64,000 nt of DNA from Tilletia caries (taxonomy: Eukaryota; Basidiomycota; Exobasidiomycetes; Tilletiales; Tilletiaceae), in the NCBI GenBank assembly GCA_032718865.1, contig JALUTQ010000033.1:248001-312000 (forward strand), read 5' to 3'. Numbering within the stretch: position 1 is the first letter of the stretch; each line of letters opens with the position of its first letter. The translations under genes and the position numbers were made by a program. The notes beneath the pieces were generated by a model that saw only the letters and a program-made list of their open reading frames with translations, did not search any database and was not told where the DNA came from. Shown piece after piece: positions 9,376-23,112 of this stretch.

Positions 9376-10374
9376 ATGGCAGTCACCGTCGGAGTGCTCG
9401 CGCTCCAGGGCGCATTCCACGAACACGCGGCGCACATCAACAGCCTCGCACCCGCAATCGACGTCAGCGCCGCCCTCGTCCGCACGCCGACCGACCTCGC
9501 ACGCTGCCAGGCCCTCATCATCCCCGGCGGCGAGTCAACAGCGATCGCCCTCGGAGCACAGCGCGCGGGTCTCATCGATCCCCTGCGCCACTGGGTCGCA
9601 GCGGGACGGCCGACGTGGGGCACCTGTGCCGGCATGATCCTCCTCAGCAACCAGGCCATCGGCGCTAAGAAGGGCGGTCAGAGTCTCATTGGCGGGGTCG
9701 ATATCCGTGTCGGGAGGAACGGGTTCGGAAGCCAGGTCGACTCCTTCGAGGCCGGTCTCGTCGTGCCTGCCCTGGGCGAGGAGCCGTTCCCGGGTGTCTT
9801 CATTCGCGCACCTGTCATCGATGCCTTGCTCCTCCTCTCCGACAAAGCAGCAGCAGCAGCCTTGCCGGGACTGAACGGCGCAGCGGTGCCTATACCCGCG
9901 TCCCTCAGTGCGGACCTGCCCGCCATCCCAGCATCACATATCCCCTCCGCTCTTGCAAATGGACACGCAGCACGAGCCAACGCGCCGCCGCCCACGATCG
10001 TCTGCGCCGAGCCTCCCCCTCCTTCCCCGTCTTCCTCCTCCTCCTCCTCATCCACACTGACCGACCGCCCGCCGATCGAGATCATCGCAAGCATCCCCTT
10101 CTCTCCCACCCTCCCGCCCAAGGAACACGTCCTCATCCCCACCTCCTCCGCCTCCGTGCTCGCCTCCGAATCGGGATCACCCCAGCCTCCTCCCAAGGCA
10201 TTGGCAACCATGGCCACCACCCTCCTCAATCCGGAAGAGAGACCGGCCTTGGACAGCCAGATCGTCGCGCTCAGGCAGGGGAACATCCTCGTCTCCTCTT
10301 TCCATCCCGAACTCACTGTCGACTCCCGCTTTCATGAGTACTTCGTTCGCTCCTTCGTCCTCGGAAGTTCGTAG
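9376..10374 (+). CDS. SNO1: Pyridoxal 5'-phosphate synthase glutaminase subunit (SNO/PdxT)
   Basis: Single exon, 332 aa, starting at ATG 9376 (MAVTVGVLALQGAFHEH, the conserved family start; upstream in-frame sequence has no conserved residues). The class I glutamine amidotransferase triad is visible: nucleophile Cys84 in GTCAGM, and His310/Glu312 in FHPEL. The substrate-binding loop PGGESTA and RNGFGSQVDSFE are canonical. It hydrolyses glutamine to ammonia for the SNZ/PdxS synthase in de novo vitamin B6 synthesis (DXP-independent pathway). The protein is longer than bacterial PdxT (about 200 aa) because of a Ser/Pro/Ala-rich insert at about residues 155-275 before the C-terminal triad. Its usual partner SNZ is not in the window. 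Confidence 0.95.
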   Translation: MAVTVGVLALQGAFHEHAAHINSLAPAIDVSAALVRTPTDLARCQALIIPGGESTAIALGAQRAGLIDPLRHWVAAGRPTWGTCAGMILLSNQAIGAKKGGQSLIGGVDIRVGRNGFGSQVDSFEAGLVVPALGEEPFPGVFIRAPVIDALLLLSDKAAAAALPGLNGAAVPIPASLSADLPAIPASHIPSALANGHAARANAPPPTIVCAEPPPPSPSSSSSSSSTLTDRPPIEIIASIPFSPTLPPKEHVLIPTSSASVLASESGSPQPPPKALATMATTLLNPEERPALDSQIVALRQGNILVSSFHPELTVDSRFHEYFVRSFVLGSS

Positions 10375-10865
10375 AACACTGTTCCCCTTTCACTGAAAAT
10401 CTCAGCACGGAGGGGTATAATCTATCGTACACGCAGCAAGAAAAAAGCATCCAGCATTCAGCAATACATTCAGTCGTCCCTCATCCAACCTCGGCCTTCT
10501 CTCTTCTTTCTCTGGCATTGATCCCGTGGAAAGGGCTCTTCGTTCAAGTCTCGTATTGACTCTAATCTTCCCTTCTTCCGCTCCCGCTTCTGCTGATCAT
10601 TCATTCGCCCTCGCAGGTCGACTTGCGATCCATCAGCGGGCCTCGTGATCTCATTCCCTGCCATCCTCGTCGATCCGGCCCCGCGACCACGCCACTGCCC
10701 TCAAGCTCCTCACCACTAACTCACTCCTTCCAGCCTCGCGAGCGAAACCTCTCCCAGCAAAGTACAAGCAGAACAATCTATTCTAGTTCTATACGTCAAT
10801 GCCCAATCGGACGCCTTCGTTGAAATTCGAACAAGATCAGCGCCTTCGTTGAAATTCGAACAAGA
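10375..10865. other. Convergent intergenic region
   Basis: 3' flanks of SNO1 and of the arylsulfatase gene. No gene seen apart from the 29-bp tandem repeat at its right end. Confidence 0.6.

Positions 10866-10869
<4 letters not shown>
10812..10869. repeat. Two-copy 29-bp tandem duplication at the sulfatase stop codon
   Basis: The unit beginning CGCCTTCGTTGAAATTCG is present twice in a row without mismatch (10812-10840 and 10841-10869). The sulfatase stop codon (10866-10868 on the minus strand) lies in the second copy. The copies are identical, so the duplication is young. Confidence 0.9.
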
Positions 10870-13258
<2,389 letters not shown>

Positions 13259-16200
13259 ATGTGGAATCTGCTGCGCTCTCGCGGCGGTCGGAACGCGGGC
13301 GGGGTCCGTCTGGGCGAGGATCCCCAGCACGAACGGGCCGAGGACGTCATCCAGGCGGGCTCCTACTCGCGCTTCCCCATGCGCGCCGCCCAGTCCGTGG
13401 TGTCCTCAGACTCGCGCATCGCCGCCATGGCGCTCTACCTGACCCTCGCCTTCACCATGTTCATCCTCTTCGCGCTCCGGCACGACCGCGTCACGAGCGA
13501 GGACCGGCTCATTGGCTGGCAGCAGTATTCCAACGTCTCCCTCGGCCCTGTCTCGACTTCCAGTTCGATCACCGACGCTGCGCTCGGGGGCACGACTACG
13601 ACTACGACTACGACTACTTCGACGGCGATTACGTTCCCGCTCGATATTTACATGCCCATCTTGCCCAACAGCGTGCCGCTGACGGACATCACCGTCAAGA
13701 AGTGCGTCGCCCTCCTGCCCTGCTTCCCACCCACCACCCCGGACCTCGACGCCCATCTGGGAAAGTGGGTCCGCGTAGACCGGTACCTCGACAGCTCCGC
13801 AGCACTCGGAACCACCTCCCTCTCCTGGCTCAGCATGTTCTTCAGCCTCGAAGAGGTCTACATCTTCTACCGTCGCTCGCGCTTACCGGGCGTCCAGAGG
13901 GTCGTCGATCTCAGGGTACTGGAGGCGGGACAGGACTTGCCGAGTCATTTGCCCGATGATGGCGCGGGGGGATGGAAGATCGTGGAGACGGACTTGAGGG
14001 CTAAGTTCTTGAAGTCTTGGGGCGGCTTGCCGGGTGCCAAGCTGGTATATCGCGTCGCGGAGGGGTTAATCCCGTCCAAGTTGGAGCCCATCACCGAGGT
14101 CGAGGTCGTCGTGAGTTACACTTCTGGTTCTCCCTCATACTGTGCTTCGTACTAAGGACTAAACTCTGCATCTATAGTACGGACCGAACCCGCCCTGGCC
14201 AGGCTTCACAGAAGTAGGCACAATCCTCCCCACCCACATGAAAGACGGCACCGAATCCGTAACCCTAACCATCCGCCGCACCCCACGCCCGAACCCGACC
14301 CTCCCACAACCCGTCCAATTCAAAAAGGACGGCACCTTCAAGATCGTCCAGATTGGCGATCTGCATTTCTCAGTCTCGCATGAGGTTTGTCGCGATAGCG
14401 AGAAGAACCCTTGTGTGGCGGATGTGGATACGATCTCGCTCTTGAGCAAGTGGCTCGATGAGGAGAAGCCGGATATGGTCGTTCTTAGCGGTGAGCCCTC
14501 CTTTTCCCTCCCTTTGGTTTTGATTTGGTCTGCTAACTCTCTCTCGCTTTATTCACGTGGGTCGCAATACAATAGGCGATCAGGTAAGTTGCTGCCATTC
14601 GCGTACACCTCCCGCTTGAGAGCCTTTTCCCCACTCATCGTAATCGCTCATTCTAAACAGCTCAACGGCCAAGCGACCAGTTGGGACGTCAAATCAGTCC
14701 TGCCTAAAGTTACAAAGATGCTCAGCGATCGCAAGATATTGGTCAGTTCCCGCTTCGTTTCAAGTTTTCTGTGCTGGATTCATACTTGCCTACTGACAAT
14801 CTCAGCACCCTTGTTGTCCTCTCTGATGCACAGTTCGCGGCGATCCAAGGGAATCAGTGAGTGGAAATCCCTGCCTACCGTGATGAAATACTTCAGAAGC
14901 TAAAACTACCTTGACCTTCCCCCCGCCCCATGCTTCTTTTCACCCAGCGACTCGGAAACTGGCAAGCTCAGCCGCAAAGAACAACAAACGCTCCTCAGCC
15001 TCCTCCCTTACTCCCTCACCCGCCTCGGCCCGGACTCCATCCACGGCGTCTCCAACTACGACATCAAACTGCACTCCCCCTCCCCCGACGGCTCCCACAT
15101 CTTCACCCTCTACTTCCTCGACTCGGGCGACTACCCACCCGAAGCCTCGGTCTCCAAGGCGGGCATCTTGGGCAGTGGGTGGGGACTGAATAAGGGTGGG
15201 GGCACGAAGCATTCGACGATGAAGGGGAAGTTGAGCCATTATGATTGGGTTCGGGGGGACCAGGTGCAGTGGTTTTTGGGACTGAGTGCGCATGTGAAGA
15301 AGATGGTGAGGCCGTATCGGCCGGATGGTGTGGCGGATCTGAAGAAGCAGCCTTGGAAGAAGCAGGAGGAAGAGCGGAGAATAGCGTGGGAGGAGGATGG
15401 ACGCAGGTCCCAGCCCAGATCGACGATGCGGTTGGAGAAGGAGCGGCGGCGAGGGAACGAAAGTTCGCCGACACGTTCTTCAAGAACAACAGCCCGCGCA
15501 GAATCATCACTCTCCAAACCGCCCGCGCTGATGTTCATGCACATCCCCGTGCCGGAGGCGTACGAGTCCGAGCTCGTCGATGCCGCGGTGGGAGGTGCGG
15601 GTGGGAAGATGGTCCTGTCGGATGAGCCGGGGGTTAAGGAGACTGGGTCGTTGTTGGAGGCGGATCAGAAGGGCGGGCAGGGCGATCGGGGGATCTTTGA
15701 TGCGTGAGTTTACTTGTTACCCTCTTCTTGGATGAACTCTGAAAATGCTGACCTTAACATTTCTCCGCTCTCGCTCGGCTGTTATGATAGGATCGTCAAG
15801 CAAGGCGGGGAGGAAGAGCGGGATGTGAAGGCGATTGGGTTTGGCCATAATCATCTGAATGAGGCTTGTGTGAGTTTGTTGGTTCCTCATGGCGGAACCC
15901 CTCGTTTTCTTGGTTCAATAGAGGGAAGGCGCTGATTCCTCTCGCTCACTGTCTCCCTTTCCCCTCCCCTCTCTCGAATTTCTCGGGCAAAACTCGGACG
16001 CTCACAGCGGAGATCGAAGGGGATCTGGTTATGTTTGTGAGTTTCGATCTGGGTGTCTCTCTCTTCTGCGTCCAGAACCCTCGCTAAACGTCCTTTTCTC
16101 TCACTCGGGGGGTTGCTTCTGAAATGTCAGCAACGGAGGGTCGAGCTACGCTGGGTACGGCAAGGTGAGAGAGAGAGAGAGCCCCCCCCCCCCCTTCCTC

Positions 16201-16408
16201 CCTCTCTTCATACCTCCGATCGCTGACGTGATAACCTTCTCCCCTCCCTCTTTCCCGAAAAACCCCCCAGCCCACCTTCGCCCGCCGAGTACGCGTCTTC
16301 CACCTCTCCGACTTCGGGAACAAGATCTCGACGTGGCACCGGCTCGATGGCGCGGAGAATGCGGGGAAGAGGGTTGGTGAGGCTGTTTTGTATGAGTATG
16401 GACGATGA
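13259..16408 (+). CDS. DCR2: DCR2-like metallophosphatase (calcineurin-like phosphoesterase)
   Basis: Ten exons: 13259-14110, 14178-14490, 14576-14583, 14661-14741, 14834-14856, 14948-15703, 15791-15869, 16008-16036, 16131-16164 and 16271-16408; 2313 nt, 770 aa, with phases closing exactly. The N-terminal region has one membrane segment (about residues 58-77, LYLTLAFTMFILFALRH), so it is probably anchored with the catalytic domain lumenal or extracytosolic. Catalytic metal motifs appear in order: GDLHF, GDQLNG, GNHD, MHIPVPE and GHNH, then the DCR2-typical CFNGGSSYAGYG. S. cerevisiae Dcr2 dephosphorylates Ire1 to damp the unfolded protein response and promotes G1/S. The third exon is only 8 nt long and encodes most of the GDQ metal ligand. 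There is a charged low-complexity insert near residues 540-590. Confidence 0.93.
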
Positions 16409-16950
16409 GAGAGAGAGAGGGAGGGAGAACCATTCATCCAAGCGTTGGGTTGGGGATGCGGGATCAGTTACAATCATTTGGAACCCTTTTTTTGCATGTG
16501 CTTTGGCTTGCTTGGCTCTTTGCCTTCCTCTCGTTCGAGCGTGTGATGAAGAACGCATACATATGTGGGATTCCAGCTTTCGCACAAGGAAAAGTGTCGG
16601 GGCGATGAACCGAGGCAAATATGCATTATGCATTATGTCGCTGATAGGAATGTAAGGGGTTCTGAAGATGAAAGAGTACAGGTAGGTATCTTGGATGATG
16701 TTTTGAAACTTGCTGATTTGTCGTGAGAGGGGAGCAGCTGGGTGTTGCTCTTCGTTCAAGGCTTCATTTCGTGGGAATCTGAAGATCCGCCGTTTTGTGT
16801 TTGTGATGCCGGATGTCGTTATGGGAGCAGAAGGAGGGCCCGGTTGGATAGGGTCGTCGTAATCTATGTTTTCTGGGTGCTGGGTCGTCGTAGTAGAATT
16901 GCAGGAAGTTCGGAGAGGTCTCTCCCCCTCCTTTCGTAAAAAGAAGCTCC
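16409..16950. other. Convergent intergenic region
   Basis: 3' flanks of DCR2 and the MFS permease. No gene seen. Confidence 0.6.
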
Positions 16951-18575
16951 CTAGATCTTCTGCGACCCCGTCCGCCGAACCGTGAGCTGCCTAGAGACCA
17001 AGATACTCATAGCCCCACCGATGACCATGACCCCACTGAAGACGCTCATCCCCCACCAATTCGTATTGTCAGGTCCGAGGATGGCGCCTGCGATGGGTGT
17101 TCCCACGAGGCCGCCGAGGGAGGAGCCTGCGAAGGCCATGCCGAGGCGGGTGCCTATTGTTGAGGTGGGCCCGAGTTGGCCTATGGAGGCTGGGATTAGG
17201 GAGACGTCTGTTGGGAAGGGAGGGGAGGTGTTGTTGAAGTTAGTTATTGGACGGGAGATGGGTGTGTGAGAGAGGGAGGGGACGTACATGAACCGGAGGC
17301 GAATCCGTATAGGATGGAGAAGAAGATCATGCCGGTGAGCTGTGGGAAAGAGATAGGATGCGTATGAGTCAGTAAAGAATTGTCATGCAGAGTAGGAGGG
17401 GAAGGAGGAGGAGTACTCACATTATTGGTGAGGGGGAAGACGAGCATGAGGATACCCGCGGCGAGCAAGTGCGGGAAGAGCGTGTTCGTCCTGCCGACGC
17501 GATCGGCGAGGAAGCCGGGTAGGATCCGACCGAACATGGAGGCCGCGTTGAGCACGGCGAGCCAGTATCCATTGGCGGGGATGTTATGCGTGGTCGTCCA
17601 GACGTCGCAGAAGGAGAAGGGCGAGTAGAGACCGAGCATGGCGAGTGCCGATCCGAGGACGAAGAAGGAGTACTCGGCCTGTCGGAAGACGGAGAAGTCG
17701 AACCACTTGACGGCGCGCCATCCCTGTGGGGTGTGTACGTCGATCGAGGGTGGCAGTCGAGTCTTGAGGCAGACGAAGGCGAGGGAGAGACAGAAGGCTG
17801 CGATGAGTGCGATGACGCGCATGGTCCATCCGAAGCCGATCATCGGGATGAGGTTCTTGATCATGACGGGGAAGACGATACCGCCGGTGGAGGATCCTGC
17901 GGCGACGATGCCCATGGCGGAGGCTCGTCTCCGATGGAACCACTGCTGGGGCACGGTGACTCCAACTTGGAAGATACAGCCGTAGCTGATACCGAGGATG
18001 ATGCCCTGGGTGAGGAAGATCTGGTAGTACTGCGTGGAGAGTGACAGCATGCACTGTCCGAGCAAGAAGAGAAAGATACCCGCGGCGAACATAGGCCGAT
18101 AGTACCCCGTATCGAAGATCCGTCCCGTCAGCGAGCCACAGAAGAAGAGGAGGAAGTACTGGAAGGAAGCGATCCAGGCGAGGTTGGAGGACGACTGCCC
18201 CTGGAGGAGTTCGTTCTGGTAGTACTCGACGAAGATGCCCGCACTGTTGGCGTAGCCGAAACTGATGAAGGTGCAGAGGAAGCCGCCGAGGACGCAGTAC
18301 CAGCCGCGACCGCCCTCTGGGAAGGTGAGGTTGTCGTCTTCGGAGACGGGCGGGCCTGCTTCGTCTTGTTCTTTTGAGGGATCTGAGTTCTGGCCCTTCT
18401 CTGTGGTGGTGGGATATTCGTGTGCGGTTCGGTCGTCGTCATCGTCGTCGTGTGGTATTGAAGGGGCCGTCTTCTCGACGTCGTGGCTATTTCCTTGTGT
18501 GCTGATGGGTGTGATGGATCTTGAGGATATTGTTGCTGTCGGTGCTGGTGCTGGTGCTGTGATGGAGTCTGTCAT
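16951..18575 (-). CDS. MFS permease, monocarboxylate-transporter-like (MCH/MCT family)
   Basis: Three exons: 17421-18575, 17288-17339 and 16951-17207; 487 aa. A hydrophilic, Ser/Thr/Asp-rich N-tail (about 90 residues) is followed by the MCT entry motif FPEGGRGWYCVLGGF (fungal MCH proteins have PDGGxGW here). About 12 membrane helices follow, with the loop 2-3 element GRIFDTGYYRP and ADRVGRTN in loop 8-9. Homologues are plasma- or internal-membrane carriers; S. cerevisiae Mch5 carries riboflavin and related fungal members have varied substrates. The substrate here cannot be read from sequence. It is divergent from the 19260 gene. Confidence 0.9.
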
Positions 18576-19259
18576 GCTGCAAGTAAGGAGGAAGAAGAGG
18601 TGGGGGAGCAGAGGGATGTGACTAGACAGAGGTAGAATAGCAGATGGTTAAGGTGAGGATAAGCTGAACTTTGGACTGCAAGGGGAGAGCGGGAGATGGA
18701 TCAGCGATCAGTCCCTGCCTTCGTTATAAAGCTTCGGCCAGGAGGATGTTGGGAGTGTCGAGTCAGTGAGAAGTCAGGAAAAGAGGAAGCAGATCGATGA
18801 AGTTCGTCCATATAACGCCATATACACCGAGCACCGAGGCGAAGCGGTTAAACGGATTAGCCGACATCTCTTGGCTGCCACACTCTGACTCCGACTTCGG
18901 CCGAAACAGAGCGGGTACTTATTACTTATTATTCTAGCTGGGCGCTGGGCCGCTGGCTGGCGCTCGCTGCTCGCCGCTGTGTGATGAGAGAGAGATCGAC
19001 GGCAAGACAGAGACAGTACTGGCGAGTGGCGACCTGCCTCTCACTCGTCCGAAGTAAGCCGAAAGCGAAAAGGTGGTGAGGAACGGACGAGGAACGGATG
19101 TGGTCGGATATGTCGGTACGATTTCGGATTCGGCGGACTTTAGCTGGTGCTTATGTCCGCGCCTCCGTGGATGAGCCTCCCTCGTCGGCAGCGCCAACTC
19201 ACGCTCACAGAGTTGCAGCCATCGTTCCGGCGCTCGCTGTCGTCAACACCGCGCACACG
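18576..19259. promoter_or_regulatory. Divergent intergenic region, MFS permease / DDPW protein
   Basis: 684 bp without a convincing gene. TTATAAAG at about 18725-18732 could serve as a TATA element for the permease (about 150 bp upstream of its start). An in-frame extension of the right-hand gene starts at 19098, but the conserved-looking MDLDDPW start is at 19260. Confidence 0.45.
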
Positions 19260-21580
19260 ATGGACTTGGACGATCCGTGGGCTGACCCGCCTCGCCCGCA
19301 GCAGTCACGTGCATCCCCACAGCCAGAGCCAGAGCCAGAGCCATCTCCGCCATCGCCGGTCGCAGCGCCGCAGCCAGTGCCAGTCCCAGCCTCAGTCGCA
19401 GTCGCAGTCACAGCGCCCGCAGCAGAGACACACGACGATCCCTGGGGGGCAGCCACAGCAGCCAGCACGGAGGACTACTCGGCGAATGCATGGGCATCAC
19501 CTACCCACACACCCGCATTCCCACCCACGTGGGGCGATGACAGCTCGCCTGCTCCTCACACCGCGCACGGGCAGCAAGCGCAGGAGCAGGGCGAGGGCGA
19601 GGAGGGGAACGACGAGGAGGAGGAAGAGGTAGAAGTGCAGGAAGTGCAGGTAGCAGTGCAGCAAGAACCGCTCAAGGAAGCACCGACAGCCGGCGCCATC
19701 AAGTCCGTCTTCTCCACCCTCTTCTCCTCCAAGCGCACAAACACCGACACACCACCGCCAGCGCCGGAGCCAGAGCCAGAGCCAGAACAGCACACGCACA
19801 CCATACACCGCAGGACCGACGTACAGCCCGTCTCCCTCTCCGCCTACGTCCTCGGAGGAGACTCTTCTGCCGCCAAGACCAATGACGAGCCATACGCTCC
19901 CGCCATCGCACCCGCTCGCTCTGCACCCGCTCCACCACCCGCGTCCGACACTGACCAGATCAGGGACCAGTTCGCAGGCGCGGCACAGGCGGCGATCTCC
20001 GGTGCGACGAACGCGGCGGCGAGCGCGGCTTCTGCTGCCTCTGCTGCCACCGCCGCTGCACCTTCCGCCGTCTCTCGCCTTTGGGGACGCTTTAGCTCCA
20101 CTACAGCGGTCTCGCCATCCTCTGCCAAACCGGCGACGACGAAGGAGGCCCAAGGGAAGAACACCGACTGGACAGCGGGTCTGGATGCCCTCGCGAGTGG
20201 TGTCGGGAACGTCTCTGTCACAGAAGACAAGAAGACAGCTGGTAATCTTCACAGCGATAATGACGACGACGTATGGGACATCTTCGGAAAGCCCGGTCCT
20301 TCCGATGCCGCAGCCCCAGCATCAGAAAGGGAAGGAACAGGATCCAAAAAGACAAACAAGACGAGCGAGATCGTAGCCGGCTTCCTTAACTTTCGCATAC
20401 AACGCCCAGCACCCGGCAAGGGTACCGGTATCTTCGATGACGATGACGAGGAGGAGGAGGAGGACAGCCACGAGTACGGCCAGGGACAGGCACAGGCACA
20501 GGCACAGAATCGCCGTATAACCCCTCCCACACGCCCACGCATCTCAAGCACCGCACGCGCCGGTATCGAGCGCTCCAACACCGTCGGCTCCAACAAGTCC
20601 CGCACCCGAAAACGGACCCAGTCCTCCGGTGATGGAAATGGCAGGAACGAAGGCGATGACGCCTTTGCCGCCCTGGACGACGCTTTTGTCTTCTCGCCTA
20701 CGATGACGTCGGGTGAGACTCTTGGTTCTTCGGCGGCGGCGGGGGGGCTTCCCCCTCCTTCTCCTTCTACTTCTTCCCTTCGGCCGAAGGTGGGGTCGGG
20801 ACGGGGGAAGGGCCGGTATGCGTTTTCTCGGCCTACCGTGAGCGACTCTTCGGGAGCGGCATCGGGAGCGGGGATGCCATCTTCGAACACGACTTCTAAT
20901 TCCCTTGTGGAGGCGTACGACGTCGATGCGGTCGAGCGGGAGGTACAGTCCGGACGACGACGGCAGCCATCCTCGTCCGCCTACTGGGATGCCGATGAGG
21001 AGGGGGCGTTGAGTGGGAGTGGGAGTAGGAGCGCTGGGGTCTATCGCGATGATGTTGTTGGCCAGAGTACGAGCAAGAGTACGACGCGGTATGTCGATCA
21101 GCCCAGACGACTAGAAAAGGCAGCGGAGGATGACGATGATGATGATGATGATGACGGGGAGCGGTACGGATACGCACCGGGCCACCCGGACGCTCAATCT
21201 CCCAGCATTGCCTTCCAGCATCAGCGGCCGATCATCATTTCTCAGACGTTGGCGCAGTCGCAGTTGGCTGCTGCTACGGGTGCGGTTGCGGTTGCGGTTG
21301 CGGCTGCAGGCGCGGGTGCGGGTGTGGCGGGAGAGGTGCGACGGAGTGGGACGCCGACGAGGTTACCTCCTCCGCTCCCGGCCCCGGCCCCGGTTGGGGC
21401 TTTGAACTCCTCGCTCGGCAGGTCCGATTCGGCGAGGAGGGCGGTTTTGCCTCCGCCTCCCGGATCGATGCGGTCGACGACGACGACGACGAAGGCGGAT
21501 ATAGATACCCACGGGCTTGCGAAAGGTCCCGTTCCGCTTTCTTCGTCGTCGTCCTCAGTTCTTCAGCAGGGGGGAGGAGG

Positions 21581-21612
<32 letters not shown>

Positions 21613-21800
21613 TCCTGCACACGGGCGACTTGTTCACCTCCTCGCTTGCGCCGTCCCTTGTGCCTCTTCGGGCGGGACCGGCCTCTGGTGCTGGGGTGAG
21701 TTTGGGTGCGAAGACGGGGACGGGGACGGGGACGGGGACGACGCTGAGCAAGGGAACGGGTTTGACTGCTGATGATTTGTCGTTCTTTGAGCAATTATGA
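19260..21800 (+). CDS. Low-complexity protein with DDPW motifs, function unknown
   Basis: One exon, 846 aa from the ATG at 19260 (MDLDDPWADPP). Most of the protein is compositionally biased: PE-rich repeats near residues 20-50, an acidic stretch near 120-145, Ala-rich helix-like stretches, a run of Asp near 625, and ten Gln at about 775-784. Short ordered elements stand out: DDPWADPP, HDDPWGAAT, IKSVFSTLFSS, VWDIFGKPG, AALDDAFVFSP and the extreme C-terminus DDLSFFEQL. Acidic-aromatic peptides of this kind occur in disordered trafficking adaptors that bind clathrin or adaptin ears. That is an analogy and not an identification. An upstream in-frame start at 19098 would add 54 residues. Confidence 0.7.
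21582..21611. repeat. (CAG)10 coding for a glutamine run
   Basis: Ten perfect CAG units inside the C-terminal part of the DDPW protein, followed by a Leu/His. Length variation between strains is likely. Confidence 0.9.
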
Positions 21801-22009
21801 AATGGTCAATTCTTGTTTGTTATTTTCCTCGCTACTTCATGAGGATGAGAAAGGAATGGTCTACAATAACTAGATTGATTGATTCTCCCTTCCTCGAACG
21901 TTTTGTTTGCCCCTCTTCCCCGTCCTGTCATCTCCGACGTCCTCTCGCTTCCTTTGTTTGGGGGCCTCCAGAGGGATCGTATAACGTATGACTCCCTCCC
22001 TCCCCCCCT

Positions 22010-22448
22010 TCCAGACAGGGAATACCCTCCTCGCCAACCCGGGTCAAGGCACTCGCGGAGCAGAAAACCAGCTCCGCCAAACTCCGCCGCCTCCGTCCAC
22101 CCAGCCGTCATTCGCTCCGACCTCCTATAGCAGGTCTTTCCCTCTCCTACGGCAGTCTGATCACCTCCCTCCATCATCGACTTTGGTCGCCTACCCTTTC
22201 CAGCTTACCGTCGAGCAGGGCGCCCTGACGCAGCTGTACGCCTGCGCTAGCCCTACCTTTGACGAGGAGAAGCAGAGCGGAGCGTTCTTGGTGCCGTATA
22301 TGCGAAGGTCGGCCGAGCGGCGTGGTACGCGAGGGACGAGGGTGGGGAGGCGGGGTGGGATCTGGATGAGTTTGTGGAAGCGTTCGCCAAGCAGAAGGTT
22401 GGTGTGGACATCCGGCAGGTTAGGGTCAGATGTCGAACTTGTGATCGA
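22010..22448 (+). pseudogene. Copy of the last exon of the dehydrogenase gene
   Basis: The sequence matches the final exon of the gene ending at 3968, from its TTCCAG acceptor and ACAGGGAA start to the GTCGAACTTGTGA end. Small insertions (extra C, G, A and CCT) and a deletion near the end break the frame repeatedly, and an in-frame TAG is present near 22130. The upstream exons are missing. The preceding intron tail also matches, so the copy arose from genomic DNA, not from mRNA. Confidence 0.85.
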
Positions 22449-22686
22449 AGAAGGAGGTGCATAGGACGGGGAGCTGTGTTTGTACCTGTCGTTCGTCGGA
22501 GGAGTTTGATATCGTTATTGGAGGTATGGCGCCTGCAGATCGTTATGGGCCCACCACCGGACGAAATCTGACTTTCCCTGCGTTGAACGTCCGCTCTCTC
22601 GCCATTCCAACAGCGTATCACAGAATAATCTTCGTGCCGTCTAACGCATTCTGCTGGAGTGCAACGCAAAGGTCAGATGAGATAGA

Positions 22687-22923
22687 TATGTTGTGGTGGT
22701 AATCTTTTACTATTTCTGGGCGTAGCGCCTATGATGATTATTATACTGGTTAACATACGCAACAAGGACGGGAGCTCGTGGAGCACGGGAAGGAGTGGTG
22801 CAAGATGGAGGAGAGAGTTCATGATAGTCCAAGTGGACGCGGGAGGGGCTGGGATGTGATAGGAATGAGTATGTGGGAAGGCTGTACGACCGCGTGGCCT
22901 GTACTCGCAGATAGTTACGTTGT
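22687..22923. repeat. Extra ~229-bp segment in the right duplication arm, flanked by 8-bp near-repeats
   Basis: The left arm runs straight from the ACAACGTA-like motif into TCTCTCATCTGACC. The right arm has about 220 additional bases between TATGTTGT (22687-22694) and TACGTTGT (22916-22923). The flanking near-duplicates suggest a second small insertion here. A deletion in the left arm between short repeats is the alternative. No coding content recognised. Confidence 0.5.
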
Positions 22924-23112
22924 GTTGCGCAACAAACAAACAAAAACGTCGAACGAACATGTCGTTCTTCCGACGGCCTGTACCTCGTGTGACTGAAACG
23001 CCCGGCGGATGCTCCATTCGAAATGGCTATGACTGAAGAAGATCTGTTTCTCTGTTAGGTTCGTATCCCATATCTCGTGAGCTTTGGGAAAAGGTGAATA
23101 GACTCACCATGA

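Noticed and set aside
19098..19259. Upstream in-frame start of the DDPW protein
   Set aside because: The added residues are Arg-rich and unstructured, without similarity to the motif-bearing start; kept only as an alternative.
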